Shown here piece after piece: positions 41,304 through 49,909 of a stretch of 64,000 bases of DNA (position 1 is the first letter of the stretch; every line of letters starts with the position of its first letter). A model generated the notes under the pieces. It made no database searches. It was not told the origin of the DNA and saw only the letters and a list, made by a program, of their open reading frames with translations. A program made the position numbers and the translations under genes. Where the stretch lies: positions 992,406-1,056,405 of the forward strand of contig NZ_JADMVE010000001.1 in NCBI RefSeq assembly GCF_015547515.1, given 5' to 3'. The stretch comes from Eubacterium sp. 1001713B170207_170306_E7 (GTDB lineage Bacteria; Bacillota; Clostridia; Eubacteriales; Eubacteriaceae).

Positions 41304-41332
41304 TTGAATTGAACGATTTTTAGATTTAAAAT
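41304..41332 (+). promoter_or_regulatory. Promoter of the phosphonate operon
   Basis: TTGAAT (41304-41309), 17-nt spacer, TAAAAT (41327-41332), just downstream of the phased repeats. Confidence 0.6.
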
Positions 41333-41407
41333 ACGCCTAGGCTTTTAAAAGAGCCCTGTTTTTCAATCCGCTATTTATCTCAACTAAAATACAAAGGAGT
41401 ATAACAC

Positions 41408-42163
41408 ATGTTAAGTTTAAGAAATGTAAAAAAGGCCTATGACGGCGTAGAAATTTTGAAAGGTATCACCCTGGACATCGGAAAGGGCGAAATTGTTTCC
41501 ATTTTAGGCCCATCCGGCGGCGGCAAAACCACACTGCTCAATCTGATCCTCGGCATCACCGATATTGATGAAGGACAGCTTTTATACGACGGCGAGGATA
41601 TTACCCGCGTGCCTATGGAACAGCGCGATTTCAACATTGTTTTTCAGGACTATGCCCTTTTCCCAAATCTGAACGCCTACAATAATATCGTCTACGGCCT
41701 CAAAAACAAGCCGGGGATTTCCACCCAGGATGAGGTGGATGAACTCATCGGCCTTCTGGATTTAAAGCCACACCTGGACAAGCCTGTCGATCAGCTTTCA
41801 GGCGGTCAGAAGCAGCGTGTCGCTCTGGCCCGCACCCTGGTAATGAAGCCAAAGGTATTGCTGTTAGACGAACCGCTGAGCGCCCTTGACGGCGTGATCA
41901 AGGAATCTATCAAGGACCGGATCAAAACCGTTGCCAAGGAATTTGATCTGACAACGATCATTGTAACACACGACCCTGAAGAAGCCCTTACCTTATCGGA
42001 CCGGGTGCTCATTTTAAACGGCGGTATAATTTCACAGTATGCTGAGCCTCAGGAAATCATCACCCGCCCTGGCAACAGCTTTGTTCAGGAGTTTATTCTG
42101 AATCAGCTCATCATCAAACGCAACAATATCTTTTCGTTATTCGGAGAATGCTATGCCCAGTAA
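41408..42163 (+). CDS. phnT: 2-aminoethylphosphonate ABC transporter ATPase
   Basis: The 251-residue ATPase has Walker A GPSGGGKTT (residues 35-43), Q-loop VFQDYALFPNL, signature LSGGQKQRVALARTL and Walker B VLLLDEPLSALD, H-loop VTHDPEEALTL. This is the short PotA/PhnT class, without a regulatory extension. AAAGGAGTATAACAC precedes the ATG. It overlaps the permease gene by 11 bp. Downstream phnW and phnX identify the substrate as 2-aminoethylphosphonate. Confidence 0.93.
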   Translation: MLSLRNVKKAYDGVEILKGITLDIGKGEIVSILGPSGGGKTTLLNLILGITDIDEGQLLYDGEDITRVPMEQRDFNIVFQDYALFPNLNAYNNIVYGLKNKPGISTQDEVDELIGLLDLKPHLDKPVDQLSGGQKQRVALARTLVMKPKVLLLDEPLSALDGVIKESIKDRIKTVAKEFDLTTIIVTHDPEEALTLSDRVLILNGGIISQYAEPQEIITRPGNSFVQEFILNQLIIKRNNIFSLFGECYAQ

Positions 42164-43835
42164 TTCCGCCGGAGAAAAGGCCCGTCCACGGCTGAGAAGC
42201 CGGGCGAACACCGGCACCCCTCTGGAGCTGAAGGTTATTTTCTGGATCATCATTGTCATCTTTGCGGTATTTCTTATCACTCCGCTGGTACTGCTGCTCA
42301 TCAAATCCTTCAATGCAGACGGCCGTCTCAGCCTAGCCAACTACGCCGCTGTTTTAACCAGCGCTGGTTTTTTAAACGCTCTGCTCAACAGCTTTGTCAT
42401 CGCATGCGTCAGCGCGCTGGTCACCACCGTCATTGCCTTTATGCTGGCCTATACGGTCAACAGCACCAACGTACCCGGCTGGTATAAGAGCGCTGTCTCC
42501 AGCGTGGCTGTGCTGCCCATGCTCCTGCCCACCATTACCTACGGCTTTGCCATCATCTATTCCTTTGGCAAGCAGGGCCTTATCACCAAGCTGCTGGGCT
42601 TTCAGCCCTTTGAAATTTACGGGTTTAACGGACTGTTGCTGGGCTATGTGATCTATACAGTGCCCATTGCCTTTATGCTCATCAACAATACATTTAAGTA
42701 CATTGACAAGAAGTTTTCTGTGGTATCCCGTGTGCTCGGGGACAATCGCTTTAAAACTTTTTTCACCACGACCTTTAAACCGCTGATCGCCACCCTGGGG
42801 GCTTCTTTTATTCAGGCTTTTTTCCTGAGCTTTACGGACTTTGGGATTCCTGCCTCGGTCGGCGGCGAGTACAAGGTGGTCGCCACCACGCTGTACAACC
42901 AGATGCTGGGCTCCATTCCCAATTTCAGCAAGGGCGCGGTAGTGGCCATGATGATGCTCATCCCTTCGGTTTTCAGCATTCTGATGCTGCGCTACCTGGA
43001 AAAATACAATTTTCGGTACAATAAGATCTCGCAGATCGAGCTCACAAAAAACAAAGGGCGCGACGGACTGTTCAGCATTCTCTCCGCTCTGGTCATGATC
43101 GGCATTCTGTCCATCTTCGCGGTTATTTTTATTGTTCCCTTTGTTCAAAGCTGGCCCTATGAGCTTGGCTTTTCGCTGGATAATATCAAAGAAACTCTGT
43201 TTGGCGGCCAGCTGGCCGGTGTGTATCTCAATTCGATATGGGTGGCGGCCCTTACAGCCGTGCTGGGAACAGCCGTCGCTTACCTGAGTGCGCTGGTCAC
43301 AGCCCGCAGCAAGATGGGCAAGCCCTCCAAAGCCGCCATTGACGGCCTGGTCCAGACCACCAACACCGTACCGGGTATGGTGCTCGGCATCGCCTTTCTG
43401 CTGGCTTTTTCCGGCACCAGCCTTCAGTGTACCTTTATTATTTTGATCATCTGCAACATTATCCATTATTTCTCGACCCCCTACCTGATGATCAAAAATT
43501 CTTTGTCCAAGATGAACGCCTCCTGGGAAACCACGGGCATGCTCATGGGCGACAGCTGGACAAAAACCATTTTCAGAGTTGTGATCCCCAACTCCTGGTC
43601 CACGGTTTTTGAAATGTTCAGCTATTACTTTATCAATGCCATGGTCACCATTTCCGCTGTCATTTTTATTGTGGGGGCCCGCACCATGGTTGTCACCACC
43701 AAAATCAAACAGCTTCAGCACTTTGGCGATTTTGAGCAGATTTTTGTTTTATCCCTGCTCATCCTTGCCACCAACCTGGCTGTCAAGATGATTCTAAAAG
43801 CCTTATCAAAAAAAACAGAAAGGAAGGCCGCCTGA
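42153..43835 (+). CDS. 2-aminoethylphosphonate ABC transporter permease (two domains fused)
   Basis: The 560-residue protein carries two complete permease domains in tandem, each of about six helices with a BPD_transp_1 EAA-type loop (SVVSRVLGDNRFKTFFTTTFKPL in the first, ETTGMLMGDSWTKTIFRVVIPN in the second). It replaces the separate PhnU and PhnV subunits of the Salmonella type system and matches the known fused 'PhnU2' kind. A hydrophilic stretch precedes the first helix. It overlaps the ATPase gene by 11 bp, and its TGA shares one base with the next ATG. Confidence 0.92.
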   Translation: MPSNSAGEKARPRLRSRANTGTPLELKVIFWIIIVIFAVFLITPLVLLLIKSFNADGRLSLANYAAVLTSAGFLNALLNSFVIACVSALVTTVIAFMLAYTVNSTNVPGWYKSAVSSVAVLPMLLPTITYGFAIIYSFGKQGLITKLLGFQPFEIYGFNGLLLGYVIYTVPIAFMLINNTFKYIDKKFSVVSRVLGDNRFKTFFTTTFKPLIATLGASFIQAFFLSFTDFGIPASVGGEYKVVATTLYNQMLGSIPNFSKGAVVAMMMLIPSVFSILMLRYLEKYNFRYNKISQIELTKNKGRDGLFSILSALVMIGILSIFAVIFIVPFVQSWPYELGFSLDNIKETLFGGQLAGVYLNSIWVAALTAVLGTAVAYLSALVTARSKMGKPSKAAIDGLVQTTNTVPGMVLGIAFLLAFSGTSLQCTFIILIICNIIHYFSTPYLMIKNSLSKMNASWETTGMLMGDSWTKTIFRVVIPNSWSTVFEMFSYYFINAMVTISAVIFIVGARTMVVTTKIKQLQHFGDFEQIFVLSLLILATNLAVKMILKALSKKTERKAA

Positions 43836-44833
43836 TGAATAAACTCGTAAAAGCACTCACTGCAGGGCTGCTCATTGCCGCCACAGCCCTAACCGCCGCG
43901 GGATGCAGCACCGCCAGCGCAGACAACCGGGTCGTTATCTACTCCAATGCCGATGACGAAGCCCTGACCGCCATGGAAAACGCGCTGACTACTGGGGGCT
44001 ACGAAGGGCAGTACATTATCCAGAGCTTTGCCACCTCTGAACTAGGCGGACGGATGATGGCCGAAGGCGCCAAAATTGAAGCCGACCTGGTGACCATGAG
44101 CACTTATTATCTGGATACCGCCCAGAAGGAATCTGGAATATTTTCTGACCTGAGCTTTGACCACACCACCCTGAGTGGTGATTCGCCCGCCTATTCCTCG
44201 CCCATTACAGCCCAGGAAGGGGCCATCATGGTCAACACCGAGGTGATGAAAGCGCAAAACCTGCCAGCGCCTGCCTCCATTAAGGACCTGGCCAATCCAC
44301 AATACGCGGGACAGATATCCATTCCGGATATCGAGGGTTCCTCAACTGGCTGGCTGCTGGTACAGGCGGTCATCGGCGCTTACGGCGAAACGCAGGGCGC
44401 GGAAATCATGACCGGAATTATCCGAAATGCCGGCCCGCATATGGAAAGCTCCGGTTCCGGCCCCTTTAAAAAGGTAAAGGCCGGCGAGGTTGCCCTGGCC
44501 TTCGGCCTGCGCCATCAGGCTGTAGCCGCTAAAAACGAGGGCCTTCCCATCGACTACATCGATCCGTCCGAAGGCAGCTATTCTTTGACTGAATCCATTG
44601 CCGTTATCAATAAAGGCAATCAGTCCAACGCCAAAGCCATGGAGATGGCAGAGTGTATTGTGAAAAATGCCCGAACCGAGCTGCTCAACACCTACCCGCT
44701 GCCCTTGTATCCCGGAGAAACCGCCGATCCCGTCCTGTGCACTAAAAATCCCAGGATTTTCCCGGAAGCTCTGACCGTGGATCTTTTACAAAGGCATCAG
44801 GAGTTTTCAGTGGCGTGTAAGCTGAATAAATAA
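43835..44833 (+). CDS. phnS: 2-aminoethylphosphonate-binding lipoprotein
   Basis: The 332-residue protein starts with a lipoprotein signal (KALTAGLLIAATALTAAGC, lipobox LTAAGC with the cysteine near residue 24). The mature part is a type II solute-binding protein: VVIYSNADDEALTAMENAL, IPDIEGSSTGWLLVQAVIGAYG and YPLPLYPGETADPVL. It is anchored outside the membrane and delivers 2-aminoethylphosphonate to the permease. It overlaps the permease stop by one base (TGATG), and phnW follows 29 bp later with an AAGGAG site. Confidence 0.93.
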   Translation: MNKLVKALTAGLLIAATALTAAGCSTASADNRVVIYSNADDEALTAMENALTTGGYEGQYIIQSFATSELGGRMMAEGAKIEADLVTMSTYYLDTAQKESGIFSDLSFDHTTLSGDSPAYSSPITAQEGAIMVNTEVMKAQNLPAPASIKDLANPQYAGQISIPDIEGSSTGWLLVQAVIGAYGETQGAEIMTGIIRNAGPHMESSGSGPFKKVKAGEVALAFGLRHQAVAAKNEGLPIDYIDPSEGSYSLTESIAVINKGNQSNAKAMEMAECIVKNARTELLNTYPLPLYPGETADPVLCTKNPRIFPEALTVDLLQRHQEFSVACKLNK

Positions 44834-44862
44834 TCAAAAAATATAAGGAGAATAAAAAATTA

Positions 44863-45954
44863 ATGGAAAAATATAAATTATTGACCCCCGGCCCCCTGAC
44901 AACCAGTGATGCGGTAAAGGCCGAAATGCTTTTTGACCACTGCACCTGGGATAATGAGTATAAAGCCATCACCCAGAGAATCCGGGCGCAGCTGCTAAAA
45001 ATCGCCCACGTCGGCGAGGATACCCACACTGCCATTCTCATGCAGGGAAGCGGCACCTTTGGCGTTGAAGCCGTGCTTTCGAGTGTAATCGGCGATGAGG
45101 ATAAGGTGCTGTTCATCACAAACGGCGCCTATGGCGAGCGTATGCTGGACATTGCCAGCTATCACCGTCTCAAGAGCCTAGCCTATAACGAAGCGTACGA
45201 TAAGATCCCCGATGCTGCTAAAGTACGTTCCCTTCTGGAGGAAAACCCGGACATTACCCATGTGGCCATGGTTCACTGTGAAACCACTACGGGCATTCTC
45301 AACGACATTCACGCCATCGGCGAACTCTGCGCGCAGTTTGGCAAAACCTATATTGTCGATGCCATGAGCAGCTTTGGCGGCATCGACATCCCGGTTGAGG
45401 AGCACCACATCGATTTTATGATCAGCAGTGCCAACAAATGTATCCAGGGCGTACCGGGTTTTTCCTTTATCATTGCCCGCACCGCTGCCCTTCAGGCTTC
45501 GAAGGGCAAGGCACGAAGTCTGTCACTGGATATTTACGACCAGTGGGAAACCATGAACAGGGATGGAAAATGGCGCTTCACCTCCCCTACACATACGGTC
45601 CTGGCCTTTTCCAAGGCTCTGGATGAGCTGGAGGAGCGCGGCGGCGTCGAAGCCCGTTATCAGCGTTATGCCTCCAATAATAAGCTTTTAGTCGAAAAAA
45701 TGGCGGAGCTGGGAATCCATGCCTATATTGACGAACCCTACCGCTCGCCCATTATCACCACCTTCCTCTACCCACAGCAGGGCTTTGATTTTACCGACAT
45801 GTATAACTTTGTCAAGGCCCGCGGTTATGCCATCTATCCCGGCAAGCTGACCAGGGTGGACACCTTCCGCATGGGCAATATCGGAGAAATATATCAAGAA
45901 GATATTGAAAATCTCTATAATATCTTTTATGATTATTTAAAACAGAGCGCTTAG
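44863..45954 (+). CDS. phnW: 2-aminoethylphosphonate:pyruvate transaminase
   Basis: The 363-residue class V aminotransferase starts YKLLTPGPLTTSDAVKAEML, has MQGSGTFGVEAVLSSVIG, VHCETTTGILNDI, VDAMSSFGGIDIP and the PLP lysine in ISSANKCIQGVPGFSF (near residue 194). It moves the amino group of 2-aminoethylphosphonate to pyruvate, giving phosphonoacetaldehyde and alanine. It is directly followed by phnX, and pdxY, which supplies its cofactor, lies convergently 0.9 kb downstream. Length and motifs are typical. Confidence 0.97.
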   Translation: MEKYKLLTPGPLTTSDAVKAEMLFDHCTWDNEYKAITQRIRAQLLKIAHVGEDTHTAILMQGSGTFGVEAVLSSVIGDEDKVLFITNGAYGERMLDIASYHRLKSLAYNEAYDKIPDAAKVRSLLEENPDITHVAMVHCETTTGILNDIHAIGELCAQFGKTYIVDAMSSFGGIDIPVEEHHIDFMISSANKCIQGVPGFSFIIARTAALQASKGKARSLSLDIYDQWETMNRDGKWRFTSPTHTVLAFSKALDELEERGGVEARYQRYASNNKLLVEKMAELGIHAYIDEPYRSPIITTFLYPQQGFDFTDMYNFVKARGYAIYPGKLTRVDTFRMGNIGEIYQEDIENLYNIFYDYLKQSA

Positions 45955-45966
45955 GAGGCCATGATG

Positions 45967-46752
45967 ATGAAAAAGATTGAAGCTGTTATTTTTGACTGGG
46001 CCGGTACCACGATCGATTACGGATGTTTTGCCCCGGTACAGGCATTTATGGAGGTTTTTAAAGGCTTCGGCATCGAGCCTACCATAGAGGAAACCCGAAA
46101 GCCCATGGGTATGCTCAAACGCGACCATATCCGCACCATGATGGATATGCTGCGGATCAGCAGCCTCTGGCAGGAAAAGTACGGACGTAGCTACACCGAA
46201 GAGGATATTGACGCCATGTACGCCCAGTTTGAGGAAAAGCTCATGAGTATTCTGGACCAGTTTGCCGATCCCAAGCCCCATGTGCTGGATATTGTGGCAG
46301 AACTGCGCGGCCTGGGCCTCAAGATTGGCTCAACCACTGGCTATACCGATGAAATGATGGCTGTGGTTACCCGCATCGCGGCCGCAAAGGGTTACGCGCC
46401 GGACTGCTGGTACAGCCCTAACGCTGTGGAAAATTATGGCCGCCCCTACCCCTTTATGCTCTTTAAAAACCTGGAGACCCTGGGTGTGCATTCTGTCCAT
46501 AACGCTGTAAAAATCGGCGATACAGTCTCCGATATTCTGGAGGGAAAAAACGCCGGTGTGGTCTCCATCGGCGTAGTATGCGGCAGCTCTGAGATGGGGC
46601 TGACCGAGGATGAATTCAACCAGCTCTGTGACGACGACAAGGCCGCCGCCATCAACAGGGTAACCAAAACCTTCAGAGATGCCGGCGCAGATTATGTTAT
46701 TCAGGACCTGAGCGAGCTGATCCCCCTGATCAAAACGCTCGATGAAAAATAA
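45967..46752 (+). CDS. phnX: Phosphonoacetaldehyde hydrolase
   Basis: The 261-residue HAD enzyme has FDWAGTTIDYGCFAP with the nucleophile D10, the Schiff-base lysine in KPMGMLKRDHIR, GSTTGYTDEMM, RPYPFMLF and motif IV VKIGDTVSDILEGKNAG. It cleaves the C-P bond to acetaldehyde and phosphate. Three ATGs occur in a row; AGGAGG at 45953-45958 favours the third (45967, 8 nt). It ends the operon, and a 17-bp perfect terminator follows. Confidence 0.97.
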   Translation: MKKIEAVIFDWAGTTIDYGCFAPVQAFMEVFKGFGIEPTIEETRKPMGMLKRDHIRTMMDMLRISSLWQEKYGRSYTEEDIDAMYAQFEEKLMSILDQFADPKPHVLDIVAELRGLGLKIGSTTGYTDEMMAVVTRIAAAKGYAPDCWYSPNAVENYGRPYPFMLFKNLETLGVHSVHNAVKIGDTVSDILEGKNAGVVSIGVVCGSSEMGLTEDEFNQLCDDDKAAAINRVTKTFRDAGADYVIQDLSELIPLIKTLDEK

Positions 46753-46776
46753 ACAAAGCAGCGCTATGCGCCATAC

Positions 46777-46813
46777 AAAAAGCAGGTGCGTCGAAACGAC
46801 GCACCTGCTTTTT
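46777..46813. terminator. Bidirectional terminator
   Basis: 17-bp perfect stem (46777-46793 with 46797-46813), loop AAA, flanked by A5 and T6, between the phosphonate operon and pdxY. Confidence 0.95.
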
Positions 46814-46829
46814 TAATCTCCGCCGCTGC

Positions 46830-47705
46830 CTAGAGCAGCTCCAGCCGTTTCATCATCTGCGGCAGCACACCTTCAAAATCCACACCCTCGCGGCGTTCGG
46901 TTTCGCGGGCAACCGTTCTGAGAATACAGGCCGTGGTCAGATCGACAGCAAACTGTGTGGCATCCAGAAGTGACTCGCCGTTCAGCAGAGCCGCCAGACA
47001 GAAGCTGCCGAAAATATCGCCGGTTCCATGGAACTGTCCGGGTATTTTTTCAGAGAAGGCGTACGCCACCTTGTCCTCTGCGCGGTCATAGCAGGCGGCG
47101 CCCAGCTTTTCATCGTCGAAATACACACCGGTCAGCACAACCTTTTCCGGCCCCATGGCGGATAAATCGCGCACAAGCTTTTCAATATAGTCCCTGGTAT
47201 ACGGGCCAGGATGATAGGGCTGTTTCAGCAGAAAACAGGCTTCGGTAATGTTTGGCAGCAGCAGGTCGGCCTTTTCACACAGCTCACGCATTTTATCTAC
47301 CATATGGTCGTCAAACACACTGTAAAGCTGGCCTTCATCAGCCATTACCGGGTCCACATAGACCAGTGTGCTGTCAGAATTAAAGGTATCAATAAAATGG
47401 GATACAATGTCCACCTGCTCCGGTGAGCCCAAAAAACCGCTGTAGATCGATGAAAAGTGCAGGTCCAGAGACTTCCAGTGCTCGGTAATCGCCGGAAGAT
47501 CTGAGGTGAGGTCACGGTAGGTAAAGCCTTCAAAGCCGCCGGTATGGGTGGACAGCACTGCGGTGGGCATACAGACCACCTCGATACCTGCTGCGGATAA
47601 AATCGGCAGCACAACGGTCATGGAGCATTTCCCAAAGCCGGATATATCGTGAATCGCGGCCACCCGCTGTAAGGGGCCTTTTGGAATATCGTTTGTATTT
47701 TGCAT
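46830..47705 (-). CDS. pdxY: Pyridoxal/pyridoxamine kinase
   Basis: The 291-residue ribokinase-superfamily protein has AAIHDISGFGKCSMTVVLPI at the start, TAVLSTHTGGFEGFTYRDLT, VYVDPVMADEGQLYSVF and the catalytic FHGTGDIFGSFCLAALLNGE. These match PdxY/PdxK, which phosphorylate pyridoxal or pyridoxamine to the PLP cofactor. ATG 47705 lies 9 nt after AAGGAG, so the TTG frame start at 47711 is rejected. It is convergent with phnW-phnX and shares their terminator; co-location may reflect the PLP need of PhnW. Confidence 0.92.
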   Translation of the reverse strand: MQNTNDIPKGPLQRVAAIHDISGFGKCSMTVVLPILSAAGIEVVCMPTAVLSTHTGGFEGFTYRDLTSDLPAITEHWKSLDLHFSSIYSGFLGSPEQVDIVSHFIDTFNSDSTLVYVDPVMADEGQLYSVFDDHMVDKMRELCEKADLLLPNITEACFLLKQPYHPGPYTRDYIEKLVRDLSAMGPEKVVLTGVYFDDEKLGAACYDRAEDKVAYAFSEKIPGQFHGTGDIFGSFCLAALLNGESLLDATQFAVDLTTACILRTVARETERREGVDFEGVLPQMMKRLELL

Positions 47706-47866
47706 GTTCAATATCTCCTTTTACAATCAATGATGCTTGGATTCCCATAAAAAGGGGCCGTTAAATATTGTACCACAATTCCGCCTGTTTAACGCACATA
47801 AATCGAATAAAATTCCCTTTTTGGGTAAAAACTATGGTAGCGATGATGATGAAAGGAAGCCTGCCA

Positions 47867-48988
47867 ATGAGTGAAAAAATAAAACGCCTGAACCTTAAGC
47901 ACTTGGGCCAGTCTGCCTGGAAGGGCACTAAGAAATCCATTCCGGCCACCACGCTCTGTCTGCTGCTCTTTTTTATGAACATGGCTTTATTTGGCTATAA
48001 GAACGCGGTCATCGCTGTTCCACTCACCATTATTTTCAACCGTCTCAAGGATTTTTCGCCGGAGCGCTGGCACCCCTACAGCGTGATGCTCATCAACCTT
48101 TTGCTAGCCGTGGCCGCCCACCTGGCCAGCATGAACGTCTGGCTCTGCGTGAGTGTGGACTTTGTCACCACCTATCTCATGGTCTTTCTTCTCACCGATT
48201 CCGATACCTCAAAGGCTTACTACAGCTACGGCTTCGGGCTTGTGCTGTACCAGAGCTTTTCCACCACTCTGCCCGAGCTCAGGCTGCGCTTTATGTCCAT
48301 CGCCGTCTCCAGCGTCATCGCCACTCTGGGGCTTGTCATCATGTATTTTGTGACACGCAGAAAGACAGGCTTTAAGCTTGACCTGAAGATTTTCAATCCT
48401 TTTGTCCGTCTTGGCGGCAAAACCCTGGACTTTCTGAAAGGCGTTTCGCGGTCCTTTAAAAACCTGGCGGCCATGCTGCGCTTTCATCTGTTCTGGGACC
48501 CTTCGGAGCCCCTCCAATCTGGTACCTTTGATTTCCGCCTTACCCGCTTTGCCATCCGGATTTCTCTGCTGGTCACCTTCAGCTTTTTCCTGGAACGGGT
48601 CTTTAATATTCCAAAGGGCTACTGGCTGCCCCTCAATGTTTTTATCATGACTCTCAATTTTTATGAGGACAGCATGGTCAAGATCAAACAGCGTGTGGGG
48701 GGCAACATCGCCGGAGTTTTCATATCCGCCATTCTGCTCCACTATGTTACCGGCTTTACCGGACACATGATCATTCTCTCCATCGGCACCTTCCTGGGCT
48801 ATGCGGTAAACAACTACCTGTTCCGCGCCACCTATATGACCTGCTACGCCATTGCCCTCAGCACTCTGTTCATGAAACAGTCCGAGGTTTTTGAACTTCG
48901 CCTGGCCTATGTGCTTCTGGCCTCTGTCATTGCCGTCATTGGCAGCCGGTTCATTTTTGCCAACAAAAAAGCCGATCTCCAAACCTGA
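47867..48988 (+). CDS. FUSC/aromatic-acid-exporter type membrane protein
   Basis: The 373-residue protein has two sets of helices (residues about 20-130 and 230-360) separated by a 70-residue cytoplasmic region, the layout of FUSC/YccS and ArAE proteins. The second set includes RIFAIRISLLVTFSFFLERVFNI and the conserved YWLPLNVFIMTLNFYEDSMVKIKQRVGGNIAGV loop. The family exports aromatic acids or is uncharacterised. The ATG 47867 follows AAAGGAAG; a longer frame from 47768 has no such site. It is divergent from pdxY. Confidence 0.85.
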   Translation: MSEKIKRLNLKHLGQSAWKGTKKSIPATTLCLLLFFMNMALFGYKNAVIAVPLTIIFNRLKDFSPERWHPYSVMLINLLLAVAAHLASMNVWLCVSVDFVTTYLMVFLLTDSDTSKAYYSYGFGLVLYQSFSTTLPELRLRFMSIAVSSVIATLGLVIMYFVTRRKTGFKLDLKIFNPFVRLGGKTLDFLKGVSRSFKNLAAMLRFHLFWDPSEPLQSGTFDFRLTRFAIRISLLVTFSFFLERVFNIPKGYWLPLNVFIMTLNFYEDSMVKIKQRVGGNIAGVFISAILLHYVTGFTGHMIILSIGTFLGYAVNNYLFRATYMTCYAIALSTLFMKQSEVFELRLAYVLLASVIAVIGSRFIFANKKADLQT

Positions 48989-49027
48989 AAATCGGCCGGG
49001 TCCCGGCTGCTTTCCGTTAAATTCTGC

Positions 49028-49459
49028 TTATTTGTGCATTTCCTCCATGGCTTTGCACCGGTCTTCAAAGCGGACTTCCCGGTGAATCTGATGGAGCATC
49101 CAGACATAGCCGAAGGCATCGGCGAACATGGCGTTGGAAGCGCCCATTTCAGGCATTTCGGTAATGGGCTGGATCGGGGTACATCCTGCCGCCATGGCCT
49201 TTTCATAGGTTGCGAGAATATCCGGCACCAGAACATTATACCAGATGGACTGGGGCTGGCCCGGCTGTGGCGCAGCCAGCTGGTACTCCGGGTTTTCATC
49301 CAGCATGTGGAAACGGGTTTCATAAATGGTAAAGACTGCTTCATTGCTTCCCTTCGGGTAATCAGTCACTTCTATACGCTTGACCTCAAATATTTTTTCA
49401 TACACCTCCAGGGCCTTCAGACTGTCATTTACCACCATATCAATTTCTACACCTGTCAT
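49028..49459 (-). CDS. PhnB-like VOC family protein
   Basis: The 143-residue protein has the VOC/PhnB pattern: MVVNDSLKALEVYEKIF near the start, MLDENPEYQLAAP, WYNVLVPDILATYEKAMAAGC and ADAFGYVWMLHQIHREV. PhnB-like proteins are common, of unknown function, and not proven to act on phosphonates. ATG 49459 lies 8 nt after AAGGAG; a GTG at 49462 is also possible. It is monocistronic with its own promoter, on the minus strand. Confidence 0.85.
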   Translation of the reverse strand: MTGVEIDMVVNDSLKALEVYEKIFEVKRIEVTDYPKGSNEAVFTIYETRFHMLDENPEYQLAAPQPGQPQSIWYNVLVPDILATYEKAMAAGCTPIQPITEMPEMGASNAMFADAFGYVWMLHQIHREVRFEDRCKAMEEMHK

Positions 49460-49493
49460 CACTTGATCTCCTTTACTTTTTTTAATTGGATTG

Positions 49494-49522
49494 ATTATAT
49501 CACGTATTTATTATTGGTTAAA
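49494..49522 (-). promoter_or_regulatory. Promoter of the PhnB-like gene
   Basis: On the minus strand TTTAAC (49517-49522), 17-nt spacer, TATAAT (49494-49499). Confidence 0.7.
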
Positions 49523-49550
49523 ATACCCAAAATATCCCGATGAAATCGCT

Positions 49551-49580
49551 TTAGACTTTTGAGCGGCCCTATGCTATAAT
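49551..49580 (+). promoter_or_regulatory. Promoter of the small membrane protein gene
   Basis: TTAGAC (49551-49556), 18-nt spacer, TATAAT (49575-49580), 43 bp before the ATG. Confidence 0.55.
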
Positions 49581-49622
49581 AATATTTAGTAGAAGGAACG
49601 CTGGAAAGGAAGGGATTTTTGG

Positions 49623-49844
49623 ATGAAGTTTTTTGAAAAAAAGGGGTATTGTTCTTTTGTGATGGCCTTGTACCTGGTAGGGCTGCTGTGTTTTACCCTG
49701 TCCTTATTTTTAAGCTGGCTGCTGCCTGATTTCTGGCTTGGTTTTGCCGAGGGCATTGCCATTGCCGGCATTGTTTTGGGCATGATCCACATTATTTTCT
49801 GCTTTGTCAAAGGTCGAAATCCCTTTACAGGCAAACCCAGCTGA
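49623..49844 (+). CDS. Small two-helix membrane protein
   Basis: The 73-residue protein has a basic N-terminus, two membrane helices (residues about 13-35 and 42-62, with a LSWLLPDFWLGF turn) and a short basic tail (KGRNPFTGKPS). No known family is evident. GGAAGGGATTTTT precedes the ATG and a promoter with TATAAT lies upstream, so it is likely to be a real gene. Confidence 0.7.
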   Translation: MKFFEKKGYCSFVMALYLVGLLCFTLSLFLSWLLPDFWLGFAEGIAIAGIVLGMIHIIFCFVKGRNPFTGKPS

Positions 49845-49909
49845 CGCGTATGCTGCAGGTTGATCTTCAAACGGACTGTTCCCATTGCCGGATCGTCCGT
49901 TTTTTCATT

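Noticed and set aside
42372-43721. Long open frame on the minus strand across the phosphonate permease gene
   Set aside because: It is antisense to a clear two-domain permease, has histidine- and glycine-rich low-complexity translation, no ribosome-binding site and no recognisable domain.
48209-48982. Minus-strand open frame of 257 codons across the FUSC-type gene
   Set aside because: Antisense shadow with biased composition; the plus-strand gene has a ribosome-binding site, helices and family motifs.
49028-49459. Assigning the PhnB-like protein to phosphonate metabolism
   Set aside because: The PhnB name is historical; the gene is outside the phn operon and has its own promoter.
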